A stretch of 64,000 nucleotides of DNA from Eutreptiella sp. 'Long Island Sound 2002' (taxonomy: Eukaryota > Euglenozoa > Euglenophyceae > Eutreptiales > Eutreptiaceae): positions 103,760,007 through 103,824,006 of the forward strand of contig OZ038382.1 in NCBI GenBank assembly GCA_964036045.1, in the 5' to 3' direction. Both the position numbers and the translations under genes were made by a program. The notes below the pieces were generated by a model that saw nothing but the letters and a program-made list of their open reading frames with translations, was not told the DNA's origin and made no database searches. Positions 50,430-61,765 of this stretch are shown in pieces; positions within the stretch are counted from its first letter, which is position 1, and each line of letters begins with the position of its first letter.

Positions 50430-52181
50430 TTATGCCCCCGCCACCAGCACACAGGCATAGTCAACCCCCTCAGCTTTGACTGGTCATCCCATTGCTCGTG
50501 GTTCAGCTCATTTGTTGACAAGTGGGTCATGGGAGTCAAGGGGGTAAAGGGTGCCGCTCCATACTGCGAATTGCGAGACCGACTCTGCCCTCACTGTGGT
50601 GGTGTCCGGCCTCTTAACGTTGCCTCGTGTGTTGCATTTTGCGCCCCGTTTCGGCCTTACCTGCATCGCATGGCTAACGCTTGGGGCTATTCCCTCTCAC
50701 CCTCGGTCCACTCGTGGCTCAACGACGCGCAGAGGACCAAGGGGGAGTTACGACACTTTGCTCGCACCTTGGTGCCGCGCTCCCTCTACGAGCAGTTGGT
50801 GCCACATCCTGAGAACAAACCGGTCCTATTGGACGCCCTTCCTCGGAGATGGTCTACATTGAGTGCAATAGTCAAAGAAGTGTGCTCTGTTCGCCGCGAC
50901 AAGCCTCTCCCGGACCCCCCCCCCCCCTTCGGGGCCAACCCCTTTTTCGTCTCGCATGGGCCCTATACTACATCTGATCGCCCCCTCCCCGAGCGCTTAC
51001 ATATCTACCACCCCCCCCCCATCTCCCCCCCTATCAGTCACTCCGAAGTCTAGTTCTAAGTCTATTCTCAAGTCCAGTTGAGGTTCCAAGAGATAGCCTC
51101 CTTACACACAACAACGTGGAGCCCTGCCCCCTAAATCTAGGAAGGAATCTCGCCGTCAATCCTCAATCACTGCCTTCCTCCGCCCACCCACCTGACGCCC
51201 ATTACATTTCCTTGTTTGAATGTCCCTTAGGCAAACACAAGTTGGCCATGACGAAGCACAAAATCAGGCTCCTGCAACTCCTCCAGGTTCACCACCGTCT
51301 CTTCAACCAGCGAGGTGTATTCCCCCTCGTCCAGGTACAGATGACTTTCCTTTCGACACACAGTTCGCCCGCAAGGCCCTCCAATGCCCCAAAGGGCAGT
51401 GCACCCTGACTCGCCCATCTGCCTTCGTCCTTCATCCCCCCCCCCGCCCTCACCTTCCATACTACCTACTGCAGGCCCAAGCTGATCGTCCTAGGAGCAG
51501 GCCCAGTAACGGACCGGTAATCTCTGACGTCGGGACCTCCAGTTCGTTTTTTGTCTATACCTCGTTTAATCTCAGTTGGGGTCACTGCACATGAAGCACT
51601 CAAGAGCCATACACCCTTGAATCGCTTGCACTTTCAGACATTATGCTCATCCCTCCTCCAGCCCCCCGCTCCCCTCTCCCTGGCACAGGTCCCCCTCCCA
51701 ATATGGAAGCGCCCTGTGGGCGCGGGATGTCCCCCCACATCAGTGTCTCCCTACCGACTTGTCTTTTGCTTCGGGTGATGCCCGTTGGCTGGCTGGCACC
51801 TACCCTTCTGCAAGGCGGCGGTGAGCACCCTCACACTCTACCAGCACGCGGGGGATCCATTTGTCCCTGGGAGGAGTGATGGCAGGTTCTTTTCCTTTTT
51901 TTGAAAGACTCTTGCTGTGCATACTTCAGACTCCGTCTTTTTCGGCTAGTAACACATTTCATTAATGTATTCGCTGGGCCGCGCGCAGTCAGTGTGAGCC
52001 CACATCCCACCGCGTCCGGACACGCGGTGGCCACAGCTCCCTCTCATCCGGTTCGGGGAGGTCCCCAAGCTGCCACGGTGACGTCGGAGAGGCCACATGC
52101 ACACTGCACTTAGCCCCCTACATGTTGATATGATCCCGCACGAACACCGAACGGGACCTGAAGGTGTTGACATGGTTTAAA
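50430..52181 (+). mobile_element. LINE-like insertion with 17-bp target duplication
   Basis: AAGTTCATCAAAGAGCT occurs at 50413-50429 and again at 52182-52198, flanking 1752 bp that interrupts the pogo-like gene. The long, variable-type duplication and the lack of terminal inverted repeats fit target-primed insertion of a 5'-truncated non-LTR retrotransposon. Its only clear frame lies at the left (50529-51053, open upstream to about 50440). The right side is GC-rich and ends GTTTAA without a long poly-A. Confidence 0.6.
50529..51053 (+). CDS. Probable C-terminal part of a non-LTR retrotransposon polyprotein
   Basis: The frame is open from about 50440, before the ATG at 50529, as expected for a 5'-truncated polyprotein. 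It includes SSFVDKWVMGVKGVKGAAPY, then RDRLCPHCGGVRPLNVASC with further Cys at short spacing (AFCAPFRPYLHRM). A CPHC-x(n)-C-x(3)-C cluster after the reverse transcriptase is typical of the zinc-binding region found near the end of LINE ORF2 proteins. Downstream comes a Trp/Leu-containing segment and a Pro-rich tail to TAG at 51053. The reverse transcriptase itself is missing. The family is inferred from the Cys pattern and the insertion structure only. Confidence 0.4.
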   Translation: MGVKGVKGAAPYCELRDRLCPHCGGVRPLNVASCVAFCAPFRPYLHRMANAWGYSLSPSVHSWLNDAQRTKGELRHFARTLVPRSLYEQLVPHPENKPVLLDALPRRWSTLSAIVKEVCSVRRDKPLPDPPPPFGANPFFVSHGPYTTSDRPLPERLHIYHPPPISPPISHSEV

Positions 52182-52504
52182 AAGTTCATCAAAGAGCTGA
52201 AGTATGAGGCTGCCGTGATTGACCTGGACACCATTGTGGCGCTTGGAAGACCAGTCGCTGAGAGGTTTCCTGGGCCTGGTCTTGCTCCTGTTTTGAACCG
52301 CCCATGGGCTGCAAACTTCCGTCGCACGCACAAGATGGGTTGTCCCAAGAAGATCACGACGGAGCAACTGCCTTCTACAGTGTCTGACTTAGCGCTCTAC
52401 AACAAATGGAGACGTGAATTCTTGGACCTCGTTGAGCAGCCTCAAAAGTATGGTGTGCGTATCCCTGAAGGTGAACCCCAATCGCTGCCGGCGTGGGCGC
52501 AGTT

Positions 52505-53713
52505 TAGGGATGCATGTTCGAATTCGCACAAATTCGCACGAATTTGAATTCGCTCCGAATTCGCACGAATTGGTGAACCCCTCCGAATTCGAATTCGCAA
52601 CTTCAAATTCGACTTCCCCCTTGATTCGCTTGAATTCACCCGAGGCTGGATTCCATAGGCACCTACAATTTACCTTCACCTCTTTGCATATGGGTATGCC
52701 ACTACCATCTACCATATGGCATAAAACATTTCAAGTCCAAAAGCTTCAATAACGTTGCAATTTTTATTGCTTGTTGTTTCTTGCGTTCACCGTGCTTAAA
52801 TCATTTGACAAAGATAAAGACAAATCAAAACCAAGAATCGCAAATTTCGAGGTATAGACCCTTCCTTGATTGTTTCAAATGCCTTTTGGAAAAAGAGCAA
52901 CGAAGCATGCAAAATCAGCAATCCACACACAAACCATCACATGTGAACCACTTCTTGCCTTTATTGGGCCTTCATTCATTGCATTCTTGAATTGAATCAT
53001 GGGACTTGAATTCGTCCAAGCGAGAGGATAACAAATACAAGGGAAATATAAAGCAAGCTAGCAATGGGCATTGAATTAACATTATTATTGTCATGATTCT
53101 AAATAATCATCAAAATGTGACTATCACAGTACACTGTCAAATCTGGACTTTTTTGAACCTCGTGACAAGGATTTCTTTGCGTGCACGGAGCGCAGGAGGA
53201 TAAGTAGGGTACCAAAATGCAGGGTAGGCAAGGGGGAACACATTTTGACTGTCCAAAGTTGAAAAAAAAAAGTCGAAAATTAAAAGATCGCGACGCCGTT
53301 TTTCTCCGAACTGGTGGGGTTTTGGGCGGAACTGAGGGCACCGTCGTGTTCAGTGCAGCAAGGCGGACACAGCGGTCTGTTCGAAACTGTAAAACAAATT
53401 TTTTTGTTGAAAGCGAGTACGCAGGCACCGCGGAAGCAACGGAAAGGGTTCATCAAAGCACAGTCATCATATTTTTCATTGTATGAAGTAAAAAAAAATA
53501 TTGCATGCCACAATTCAAAGTTAGGTTTTCATCTGGAGAAAAGATAGCGCACGCGTGATCATTTTGCCGTCGCCTGCGAATTCGCAGCGCGAGTTCGCCC
53601 CGAATTCGTCGTACTGTGAATTTCGGGCCAAATTCGCAGCGAATTCGCGCTGCGAACGAATTCGCAGCGAATTCGGCGAATTCAAATTGAACTCGCTGCA
53701 AATCTGCATCCCT
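52505..53713. mobile_element. MULE-like non-autonomous transposon with 9-bp target duplication
   Basis: AGGGATGCA at 52506-52514 is the exact inverse of TGCATCCCT at 53705-53713. GGCGCAGTT lies directly outside both ends (52496-52504 and 53714-53722). Subterminal regions are packed with GAATTCG words (52515-52640 and 53577-53700). The interior is AT-rich and has no convincing gene. Short terminal repeats plus a 9-bp duplication are typical of Mutator-like elements. It interrupts the pogo-like frame just before its first catalytic Asp. Confidence 0.8.
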
Positions 53714-54843
53714 GGCGCAGTTGGGCGTGGACGAGACGCCCCTCCAGTATGCGCCCAAGTTGCGCGGAGGGTATGCAGCTGGAGAAAAACAGGTCAGACA
53801 CTACATCAGCGCTGACAAGCGACAGGCCACGGCCATGCTTGTGGTCAACCGTGAAGGAACCGCAAAGGTACTACAAGTGTTGCACAAAGGAAAGGCAAGT
53901 CGCTGGCATGTACGTTTGGATCTGCCTCACGGCCTGCCAGCCTACATGCATGAAGACCACGCGGAGAAGAAGTGTCAGACTGGCGACACGTTCAAACGCC
54001 TGATGATCAAGGTCGACACTGAAGTGGCGAAGGACAAACGCGACCATGGCTTCGCGCTGAACTACCCGTGTGTCGTCATCATGGACGGCGCCGGAAGCCA
54101 TCTCAACGATTGCGAGTTGAAGCGTGTCGACGATGCTGAAATAAAGTTGGCTAACTTATACTATTTTGTGGCGCGGCCACACATATATGTTTTCTTTGGC
54201 CCCGCTCGGCGCAGCCATGTCAGTAATGTTGGCGATTAGGCCATCAGTCCAGGCATGAGAGCATGGTTGCGCGACAGACTGAAGCGTCGCCACATTGACC
54301 ATTGTCTGAAGATCCACGATGGACTGCTGCCAAAGCACTCCAAGCTGGATAGCAGCGAGCGTACAATGAAGGCGCTCCTTGTAACTTGGCTTGCTCAATG
54401 GGCTGCATCCCCTTTGACAACTCCACACGTCCTCAGCAGCTGGAACATGGTGTTTACACAGGTGCCAGAGACAGAATCTTTGGATGGACCTCCCCTGCCC
54501 TTCTGCAGCCATCCCCATGCCTGCACGTTTGCTCTATGTTGTTCCTGGTCCTGCTTCAGATTCAGAGAAAGCCTCCGAGGCAAGGGCAGAGGCCGATGAA
54601 GCCTCTGGGGCAGAGATGGACGACAACATTGACGTGCTGTCAGTCCCAGGCACACCACCTATACAAAGAGCAGCAAAGAGGAGGGCTGAGACCCGGTTGG
54701 ACAGACTTGCCAAAAGGTTCCGTGCTGCAGCACGTGATGTACATGCTCAGCGTGTAGCTAGGGAGAACAGGCAAAGGGCAAGGGAGGCCCGAGAGGTAGT
54801 GCAAACTTGGGAAGATGAAGGCACTCTGAGCTGTGTAGTGTAG

Positions 54844-55673
54844 CTTACCATGAGTGAGAGAGAGTAGTACCTCTTGTTTCCTCTTGAATAACACCGAATC
54901 TATGAAAGTGAATATGTGGTTCATTCTTTGCAACAGCGACGTGTCCTCCAAAGTGCAGTGAAGTCTGTAGGGTCGGTCAATTTGCACACGAGAGCAACTT
55001 TTTTTTGGTGTTTTCCCCAATTCACGCGAGTTGCGCACGGCAATGGTGCAGCATTAAAGGCCGAGGTGCAATCCAAGTTCCATAAAAAAGCAGGAACACT
55101 GGCCACTTCAGATAAAAAATACACCCTTTCAAGAGATGAAAAAAAAACAGGATTTTCAACATGAAAGCGGGTGACAGAAAAAACAACAACAATATTTCAG
55201 TAGGTAAAAAAAAAAGCATTTTCAACGCAGAAGTGAGTGAAAAAAAAACAGTGTAGGATGTTCACCACAAAAGGGAGTGCAGGTTTTGAACAAGGGAAGG
55301 AAGACAAATATTTTGCACAAATAGCAAGAGTATAGGGTGTTGGAAAACAAAGTGTTCTGTTTTGAAAAAAAGGGGACAGAAAAATAGTAAATGTGTTATA
55401 CAAATGAAAACAGTAGGAGTTTTCAAAGAAGAAAATATGGTTCTACAATAGAAGAATGATACAGAGGAAAAAGAAAAATTCAACAAAAAGAAAACATTCC
55501 GGGTTTTCAAACGGGACATAATAATGGGTTCAAAATAGAAAACGTAAAGAAACATTGAGGTAAAGAAAGGAGGAGGATGTTGCTACCAACTTTTACATGG
55601 AAAAAAACCAGCCTGTTACCAACGGCTGCATGAAAAACAAGTCTAAAATCACCTTTTACCAACCGCTGCATAT
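54844..55673. other. A-rich gene-free stretch
   Basis: Many A(6-10) runs alternate with TTTTCAA-like words at roughly 50-base intervals from 55070 to 55560, suggesting a degenerate A-rich tandem repeat. No gene is seen. Confidence 0.55.
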
Positions 55674-56075
55674 ATGAACTATCACCACCCCCTGTATCTG
55701 TTTGCAGGATACTATTCAGTCAACACAATCGTTATGTCTTGTTTGCCAAGCAATGTTGCTGCCCATGCCACTTCGACCTCTGCTCCTGACCCTGGGGTCT
55801 GGTTTCATGGTAGCAGAGGCAAAAATTTTTCGTCTCTGCTGGGCGCTTGGCATCGCGGAAGGCGATCGGTCCGTGAAGTTGTGGACAAAATTCCGATCAA
55901 AATCTCTTCTCCGGGAGGGATAGCTGAGGGTGTCCAGGTCCCCACCCTCAGGACCTCCTCGGCCCTGACCCCATCGACCGGGCAAGGGCCGCAGAAACGG
56001 GCCAAGCCCCAGGTGGCTACCAATCCCAGGTCTCCGAAATCCTCGAATGCTCCCATCGGGGCTCCCCATCCTTGA
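55674..56075 (+). CDS. Unidentified reading frame upstream of gag
   Basis: A 133-codon frame has a plausible middle (VREVVDKIPIKISSPGG, then QGPQKRAKPQVATNPRSPK). It ends just before an acceptor-like CCTTTTCCAG that precedes the gag start codon at 56166. It might be a leader exon of the retrotransposon or unrelated. No domain is recognised. Confidence 0.25.
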   Translation: MNYHHPLYLFAGYYSVNTIVMSCLPSNVAAHATSTSAPDPGVWFHGSRGKNFSSLLGAWHRGRRSVREVVDKIPIKISSPGGIAEGVQVPTLRTSSALTPSTGQGPQKRAKPQVATNPRSPKSSNAPIGAPHP

Positions 56076-56165
56076 GATCCAGCTGGTGTACCTGGGTTGG
56101 TTGGGGGGGAAATGGACAGTCACCCTCAGAGAGAACTAAGTTGACCACAATTGCCTTTTCCAGGC

Positions 56166-57389
56166 ATGCAAACCGTTATTAGTGCCGAAAATCGGGCAAT
56201 AATGGAGCCATCTACTCGGGCGATCGAGCGTACCGACGTTGCACCCTCGCGCACTGCTGACTGGGGTACGATGCCCTCGCCAATGGGCCCCATCGTGGTC
56301 GACTCTGACACTCCTCCGTCGCTAGGAGGGTTGCAAGAGCCCCAGGTTAGGAACAACCTGTTTGCCGCAGGGCCCATCAGCCCTATTATTGACCAACTCG
56401 ACGCCGAAAACCTTCGAGTTGGCCCGCCAACACCTGATCGGCATGGGCATCTAGGTCCGGCTCGTGAAGCCATGGCCCTAATCCAACAGGCCCTATTGGG
56501 GACCAGGCAGAACCCCACTATGGTGGAATCGTCGCCCACTCCAATGAGCGGATCGCGGCAGTTTCCCTCACTGGTGGAGGAATCTCCTTCCTTGGGAGCG
56601 CACCCTAATTCCCCAAGCGGATCAAGGCTCAATCCTACGATCATCGAGGAGTTCCCTGCGCAAATGGAGGAGGATGAGTGTGACCGCTGGTTCCCTCTGC
56701 CGTTGGAACAGGGGAGCGACGCTGAGGGGGAGGAGATTGGAGTGCTGGAACATCGTGAACTTCAGCATTCCCCTATTTCCGTTGCCTCATCGCCTGAACA
56801 GCCCGAGCCTATGTCGGGGACCAGGAATCGCCCCATGCTTGTTGAGGAATCCTCGGCGCTCCACTACATCATGGTGCAGGACTCTCCGGCCCCTCACTAT
56901 ATTGCTTTGGAGGAGTTCCCGGTGCCTATGAGCGGCGTCAAAAACGGCCCATGTCTTGTCGTGTGATCTCCGGAACCTAAGGAGGACCGAGCCAGTACTA
57001 CATCTCCGGTGCTTATGAGTGGCACGAAAGATCGTCCATCCCTAGAGGATGATTCCCCGGCGGTGCCGAAGGTTAACAATCTGTGCTTCCGGGGAGAGAA
57101 TCTGGTGGAGGGAGGTTCAGCAACCCTCCAAATAAATTTGGTGTCTCCCCCCTCAACTACATTTCCTATGGAGGACCCCCAACCGCGGGTACTACCCAAC
57201 TGGGGGGGGGATCCAGGGGCTGCAACGGGCGCGGAGCCTGTTTTTGCTTCCCATCCGTCGATCCCATCACCTACGGTGGTTCATGAGTCACCGCAACATA
57301 TTGTGGTGGAGGAATTCCCACCGCCACCCCCACAGCCGAACACTATTGGTCCCATCTCCCCTCCTCTGTCACCCCGCCAGGGGGCTTAA
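56166..57389 (+). pseudogene. Gag N-terminal region with repeated PMSG-P-VEE motif
   Basis: From ATG 56166 the frame is open to TGA 56964-56966, and a following frame continues it to 57389. The sequence is Pro/Ser/Glu-rich and repeats a short motif about six times, for example PMSGSRQFPSLVEESPS, PMSGTRNRPMLVEESSA and LMSGTKDRPSLEDDSPA. The function is unknown; it is probably a disordered part of Gag. Confidence 0.45.
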
Positions 57390-58085
57390 ATGGAGCACGT
57401 GAACGGAATCCCGTACCTGATTGGGCCATCCCGTGGTGGGGGTGCGGGGGGGGGGGGCATTCTTCTAGTGAGGGGGCGCCTGCAACGGTTGCTGCGCGCC
57501 CAACACCCCCGTTTTACCTGGCGGGGGGGCCCTCTGGTCCCTCTGTGGCCCGGGGGGCTGCTGGCGGAGGCGGTGGCGGGTCATCTCCTCCTTGTGGGGG
57601 TGGAGGTCCCTTGTTTCGACATCCTAGGGGCCCCGCTCAAGCACGGGGGGGGGGCTGACTTGAAGCACACCTCTGACTGTCCCAGGTGTATGGTGCAGTA
57701 TGAAACGTGGATCCCATCCGTGATGGCTCAGGTGCAGGACTTGTGGACTCAAAATCAAGAGCTGCAGCGGTCCCATCAAGAGCTTTCTCAGCCTGTATCG
57801 ACTGCCGCTGGCATCAATCAGTCCTACGGGGATCGTATGACCCTAATCTTGTCTACATTGGCTAAGTATGATGCGGTGGTTCACGGCTACCATCGGGATT
57901 CTAGGGGGGTGGCGGCCAGTGTGTCGGATCTTCTTAAAATGTCCAACAGCAACACGGCCAAATTCTTTAGCGCGGTGGAAACGCTCGCTACGCGTTATGC
58001 CAGCGTTGCATCTAGGATCGATGCGTGGGACCAATGGTACACCACTCCTGCCGAACCCGTTCTGGTGGTCCCGCCATGCCATTGA
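57390..58085 (+). pseudogene. Gag middle region, helical
   Basis: The second half (about 57640-58060) reads as a mostly helical protein with QVQDLWTQNQELQRSHQELS, a CPRC pair (DCPRCMVQYE) and TLAKYDAVVHGYHRDSRG. The Gly/Leu-rich first half passes through poly-G runs and is doubtful. It probably belongs to the same Gag polyprotein as its neighbours. Confidence 0.4.
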
Positions 58086-58526
58086 TGCCCCCGCCCGTTC
58101 CTGAGCCTGAGCCGGCGGCGTATACGGCGCCCATGGGCGCGCCATCCGGTTCATGCGGTAGTGGTTGTGTTCGTCCTTTCTCCGACCACCCATCCCACGA
58201 TTGCATCTACCATCCGAACGCTTGTCGGGACTCGGGGTAGCCGAAGGCCGGAGAGGAAAACCACGAACACACCCATCACCAGGAACCCACTTCGTGGAGG
58301 GGTACCGCCGAAAAACAGAAGGAACCTGCTGTCCCCGAGTGGAGGGCGGTGCCTGAGAGCGAGGAATACTCCTCGGAACCTACGGCCCGGTGGACCGGTG
58401 CGGAGGACAACTCCTCTTCGTTGGCAAACATCAATCCCCTCACGAAAAATCTTTTCACTTCCCCCGGGAAACCTTTGTACAGGCTTTCTCATCCTACGGA
58501 CACGTGTCCAGTTTCTCCAGTGAAAG

Positions 58527-59227
58527 TTGCACCAAGTGCACCCCCAACCATGGCTCCCCCCGGGTACCACCCTGTACCAAAAGCCTATGGTGCAAAATAG
58601 TTACACCAATGCGGTGGAGAATAGTGATATGCCCCCACCGCATTTTAGTGGGCAACTAGAGAACTACGGCGAGTTGGTGGAGAAGCTGCAACAATACTTG
58701 GGGGTCGTGATCCAACATACAGAAAAGCTAACGAGGCGCGCATGATTTTGAGCACCCTGCCCCCGTGGCTAAAAGGGATCATCAACACTCGAGTTGCGGA
58801 GGCCACTCAACACACACGTACGGCCCCCACCCTCAAAGAATTGTGGCATTTTTGGAAACACCGTTTCCATGAGTAAGACCCCTCAAGGGCCGATGAACGG
58901 TGGCGAGCCCTCACCCTCAGGGAGGTTAGAGGGCAATTGTCCCTCATTGACTTGGAGGAGTTGCATACACGTTGGCAACATTTGTTGCCTTTGAGTACCG
59001 AGACTCGGCCCCACGTGATCCGGGATCAGCTCCTAAGCAAGCTCCCGTGGAACAAAGAGAAGGTCCTCAAAAAAGACGCCAAGAACAGCCAGGGCAGTTA
59101 CGTGGTGGATTTTAGTGGCCTTGACCCTTCGCCGGGTTGCGCTTCATTTGAAAAAGAACTCAGGAAGTATAGCGCTCAACGTGGTCCATGGTTCCTGAGA
59201 TTGTTTCCTATTCGGGGCCGGGGGTGA
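58527..59227 (+). pseudogene. Gag capsid-like core
   Basis: Frames here include MPPPHFSGQLENYGELVEKL, then STLPPWLKGIINTRVAE, LKELWHFWKHRFHE and LEELHTRWQHLLPLSTETRP. The 'P-x-FSG' opening followed by helices and 'L-W-x-F-...-RF' resembles the retrotransposon Gag capsid domain of Ty3/gypsy elements. Stops after KLTRRA and HRFHE and a frame change near 58900 break it. Confidence 0.5.
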
Positions 59228-59892
59228 TAGTTGATTGCAAGGACCCATGTTTACTGGAATGGGTCTTGCAACTCAACAACACACCTCACACAAATGGCTA
59301 CGCGATGAAAGTGGAGCAACGCAGGCCTCGTTTGAAGCCTGAGGATGTCTATGCCCTGGCCCATAACAACGTCTTGGAGAGAGGAGCTGTCTATCGTCTC
59401 AATCGAGGAGACAAGACGACGGTGACCTACACCCAGCGCCCTTCTCCCCATAAAACCGCGGTGAATGCGTTTAATGCGGACGCTACGGCGGACCCGAACA
59501 CCGCCGAGCCCCCTGGCACTTCTGTGCACGCCGTGGGTCAACCTAAACCCCCGGCGAAGAAGAACGCCGCCCCCGGGTCTAAACCACCAACTTCCAATCA
59601 AACCGCTTGGGTTCCGAGTTCCAAACATTGGAAGCAACGTAAACAAACGGATATGGACTACCTTATTGATTGGGGTGTCACCAATAGCACCCTTAGGACG
59701 TGTAAACCCCATTCCCCATGCAATGACTCCCACTGGGCAGTTTGGGGTAAGTCTAAGGGTGGTAAACCTAAGGGTGGTGGTGGCGAGAAGGATGGTGGTG
59801 GCGGTAAAGGCGGTGTTGGCGATAACGGTGGTTGTGGCCCTAAGGGCGATAAAGGGGGAAAAGGAGCGCCGTACGGGCACCGATGCTGGTAG
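59188..59892 (+). pseudogene. Gag C-terminal/nucleocapsid region
   Basis: This frame of 234 codons has a Lys/Gly-rich tail (KSKGGKPKGGGGEKDGGGGK) and ends PYGHRCW-TAG. The same frame continues after TAG as DCPEDPP into the protease. GH-x-C and the following C look like the second half of a zinc knuckle interrupted by the stop at 59890-59892, possibly from CAG. Confidence 0.5.
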
Positions 59893-59952
59893 GACTGCCC
59901 TGAGGATCCCCCTTCGAAAGAAGTAACCCTCGGGCACCCCTGTGACACTACG

Positions 59953-61026
59953 GTGGCTCTCCCTCCTGCGCGAGTCATGAAGGGGCATATCGTGACTAGT
60001 GAGGTTCAAACCGAACTTTCCGTTCAGGTCGTTTTGCCCAATGGAGAATTTAAGGCTCTCCGTGTTTTGGTGGATTTTGGGTGCCAAGCGGTCACTCTAG
60101 CTAACCCCCATGTTTTTGGAGACCAAATCTCCGAAGAATATGAATCCCCCCAACGGAGGCGCATACTCCAAACCGACAACGAGACGCCTTTGCCGGGGGC
60201 GGACGAGCAAATAGAAGTCAAAATGCAACTTGCGGGGGTTTTGGATGGTAGTGTTTCACTTCCTCGTGTTGCCCAATATGGCGTGTCCCCATACCTTGTC
60301 CCAAATGTACCTTGGGATATGGTTTTGGAGCACCCTTGGGGTTATGAACATTGTCTGAGCCATTTCGCGCGTTTCAATTGTTTATACTCTCACCATCCAA
60401 TGCAGCCCCGTTTTTGGATTAAAGACTTCCATGAAGCTTCGCGAACCGGCAAACCATTTTTGGTCCAACCCATTCATGATACAGTGTCACGTCAGTCTGT
60501 GTGGGGCATAACCGTTCCGATCATTGGAGCGGTCACTCGGATGCACCCGGCCCCGGCAATTGTGGTTACGCCCCCTGGTGGCAAACTGCCTAACCGTGTT
60601 GAGGCCGACAAACACATATCCTATACCTTGACCGCTTCCTCTGTGGCCCCCGTGCAGGATCGGACTTGTGCGTTGGAGCTTGTTGAATTTGCTCCCGAAA
60701 CCCCTGCCCGTGATGTTCTACCTACACGGCGTGACGGGTCCATGTGGAAGCAGTCTGACTGTGGCCTCACGCCGTATTGGGCCACACGTGTTAAAAACCA
60801 TTTGGCAAAAACCCCCACGTGGACGCACTCAATAGGGTCTCGGGTATGGTTCAGGCTACCAGTTGGTTTTTGCCACTCGATGATTTCTTTTCCACTCCCG
60901 CGGACCCATGCAAATTGTATTGGATGTGCCCTCCCTATCATCGTATCATCGGTTTTCCGATTGTGTCTGGAATATTCGGCAAGAGAAACTACGAGCCATC
61001 GTCGTAGGGCCGAAATGGACACATAG
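59953..61026 (+). pseudogene. Retropepsin-like aspartic protease region with altered active site
   Basis: The frame is continuous with the Gag tail apart from one TAG. FKALRVLVDFGCQAVTLANP occupies the position of the retropepsin flap and active-site motif, normally D-S/T-G. Here codon 60076-60078 is TTT, giving D-F-G. WDMVLEHPWGYEH at about 60320 matches the later 'ILG-x-x-W' segment. The protease would normally cut the polyprotein; the Phe replacement should abolish catalysis. Downstream sequence to 61026 is a linker toward reverse transcriptase. Confidence 0.6.
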
Positions 61027-61765
61027 GGAGTGGTGGAAGCCCCTTATGGAAATTACTTTGCATGGGTACCATCTTCCTGGGCTGGAGACTAAGACCCGTC
61101 CCTATCAAGATGACCACCTCACACCACTCCCTCAACGGGGTTGGTCCACGGTGGCGCTCTACGTGGACGGTGGTATTGCGGAGGAGAATTTAGCGGCCAC
61201 TAAATGTCATGTGGCCTCCTTTTCGGCGCCGGCCGTCCCTAACCCCGATACGGATGATGAGCCGGGCATGACCTCGGAGGAGGGGCTGGAGGATGAAAGG
61301 GTGCCGAATCTTTTGGTTTCGGTGCGCACCCTCACGTATTAAGCGACTCACAAAATACTCCTTGCTCCCGTTACTCTTGACCCCACTCCGGAAGATTTGG
61401 AGGCGCAAGAATGCGTGCGTTCACGCATTGCAAAAACTGAAAAAGAGTTAGTGGGCGGGGGGGCCACTACTGTGAAGCGCTACCGAAAAACTGACGGCGC
61501 CAAGCGGTTGTTGGCGGCTTCTGGTGGTGGAGGCGTTGTCACGACCCAAGAACCTATTGTGCCCCCGGAGGTGAAGCTCATGAGGAAACGCATCCTTGCG
61601 GACTATGAGCCGCGTTTTTTTAGTGGGGAGGTTCGTCTCCGTCCGGGCCAGGAACCTCCTAAGGTCCGTGGTACTGAGCGGTTGGGGTTTGCTAAGCTTG
61701 ACCTATACCCGAAGAGCTAAACCCAACTCCGTGAAGCCTATAAGATTGCTGGGGGAACCCCGGGG
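61027..61765 (+). pseudogene. Protease-reverse transcriptase linker
   Basis: Protein-like segments in plus frames include KILLAPVTLDPTPEDLEAQE and LMRKRILADYEPRFFSGEVR, separated by TAA at about 61340 and TAA at about 61718. ADYEPRFFSGEVRLRPGQE resembles the segment that precedes the RT fingers in Ty3/gypsy Pol ('hydrophobic-FP..L....'). Confidence 0.5.

Larger units (their letters stand above)
50078..54843 (+). pseudogene. Pogo-like DDE transposase split by two later insertions
   Basis: The coding pieces are 50078-50429, 52199-52504 and 53723 to about 54843. The first holds an N-terminal helix-turn-helix (TWLEWTPAQKSLCVQLFLEG, then TLRTRAG). The second holds the CENP-B-like region (RPWAANFRRTHKMGCPKK). 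The third has the catalytic core with LGVDETPLQY, VVIMDGAGSHLN and HVSNVGD as the three acidic sites, then a basic coiled-coil C terminus (RLAKRFRAAARDVHAQRVAR). Skipping one copy of each target duplication joins the pieces in frame. In-frame TAGs remain at 50342 and about 54237, and a frame change occurs near 54450. The gene is dead but almost fully readable. Confidence 0.75.
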
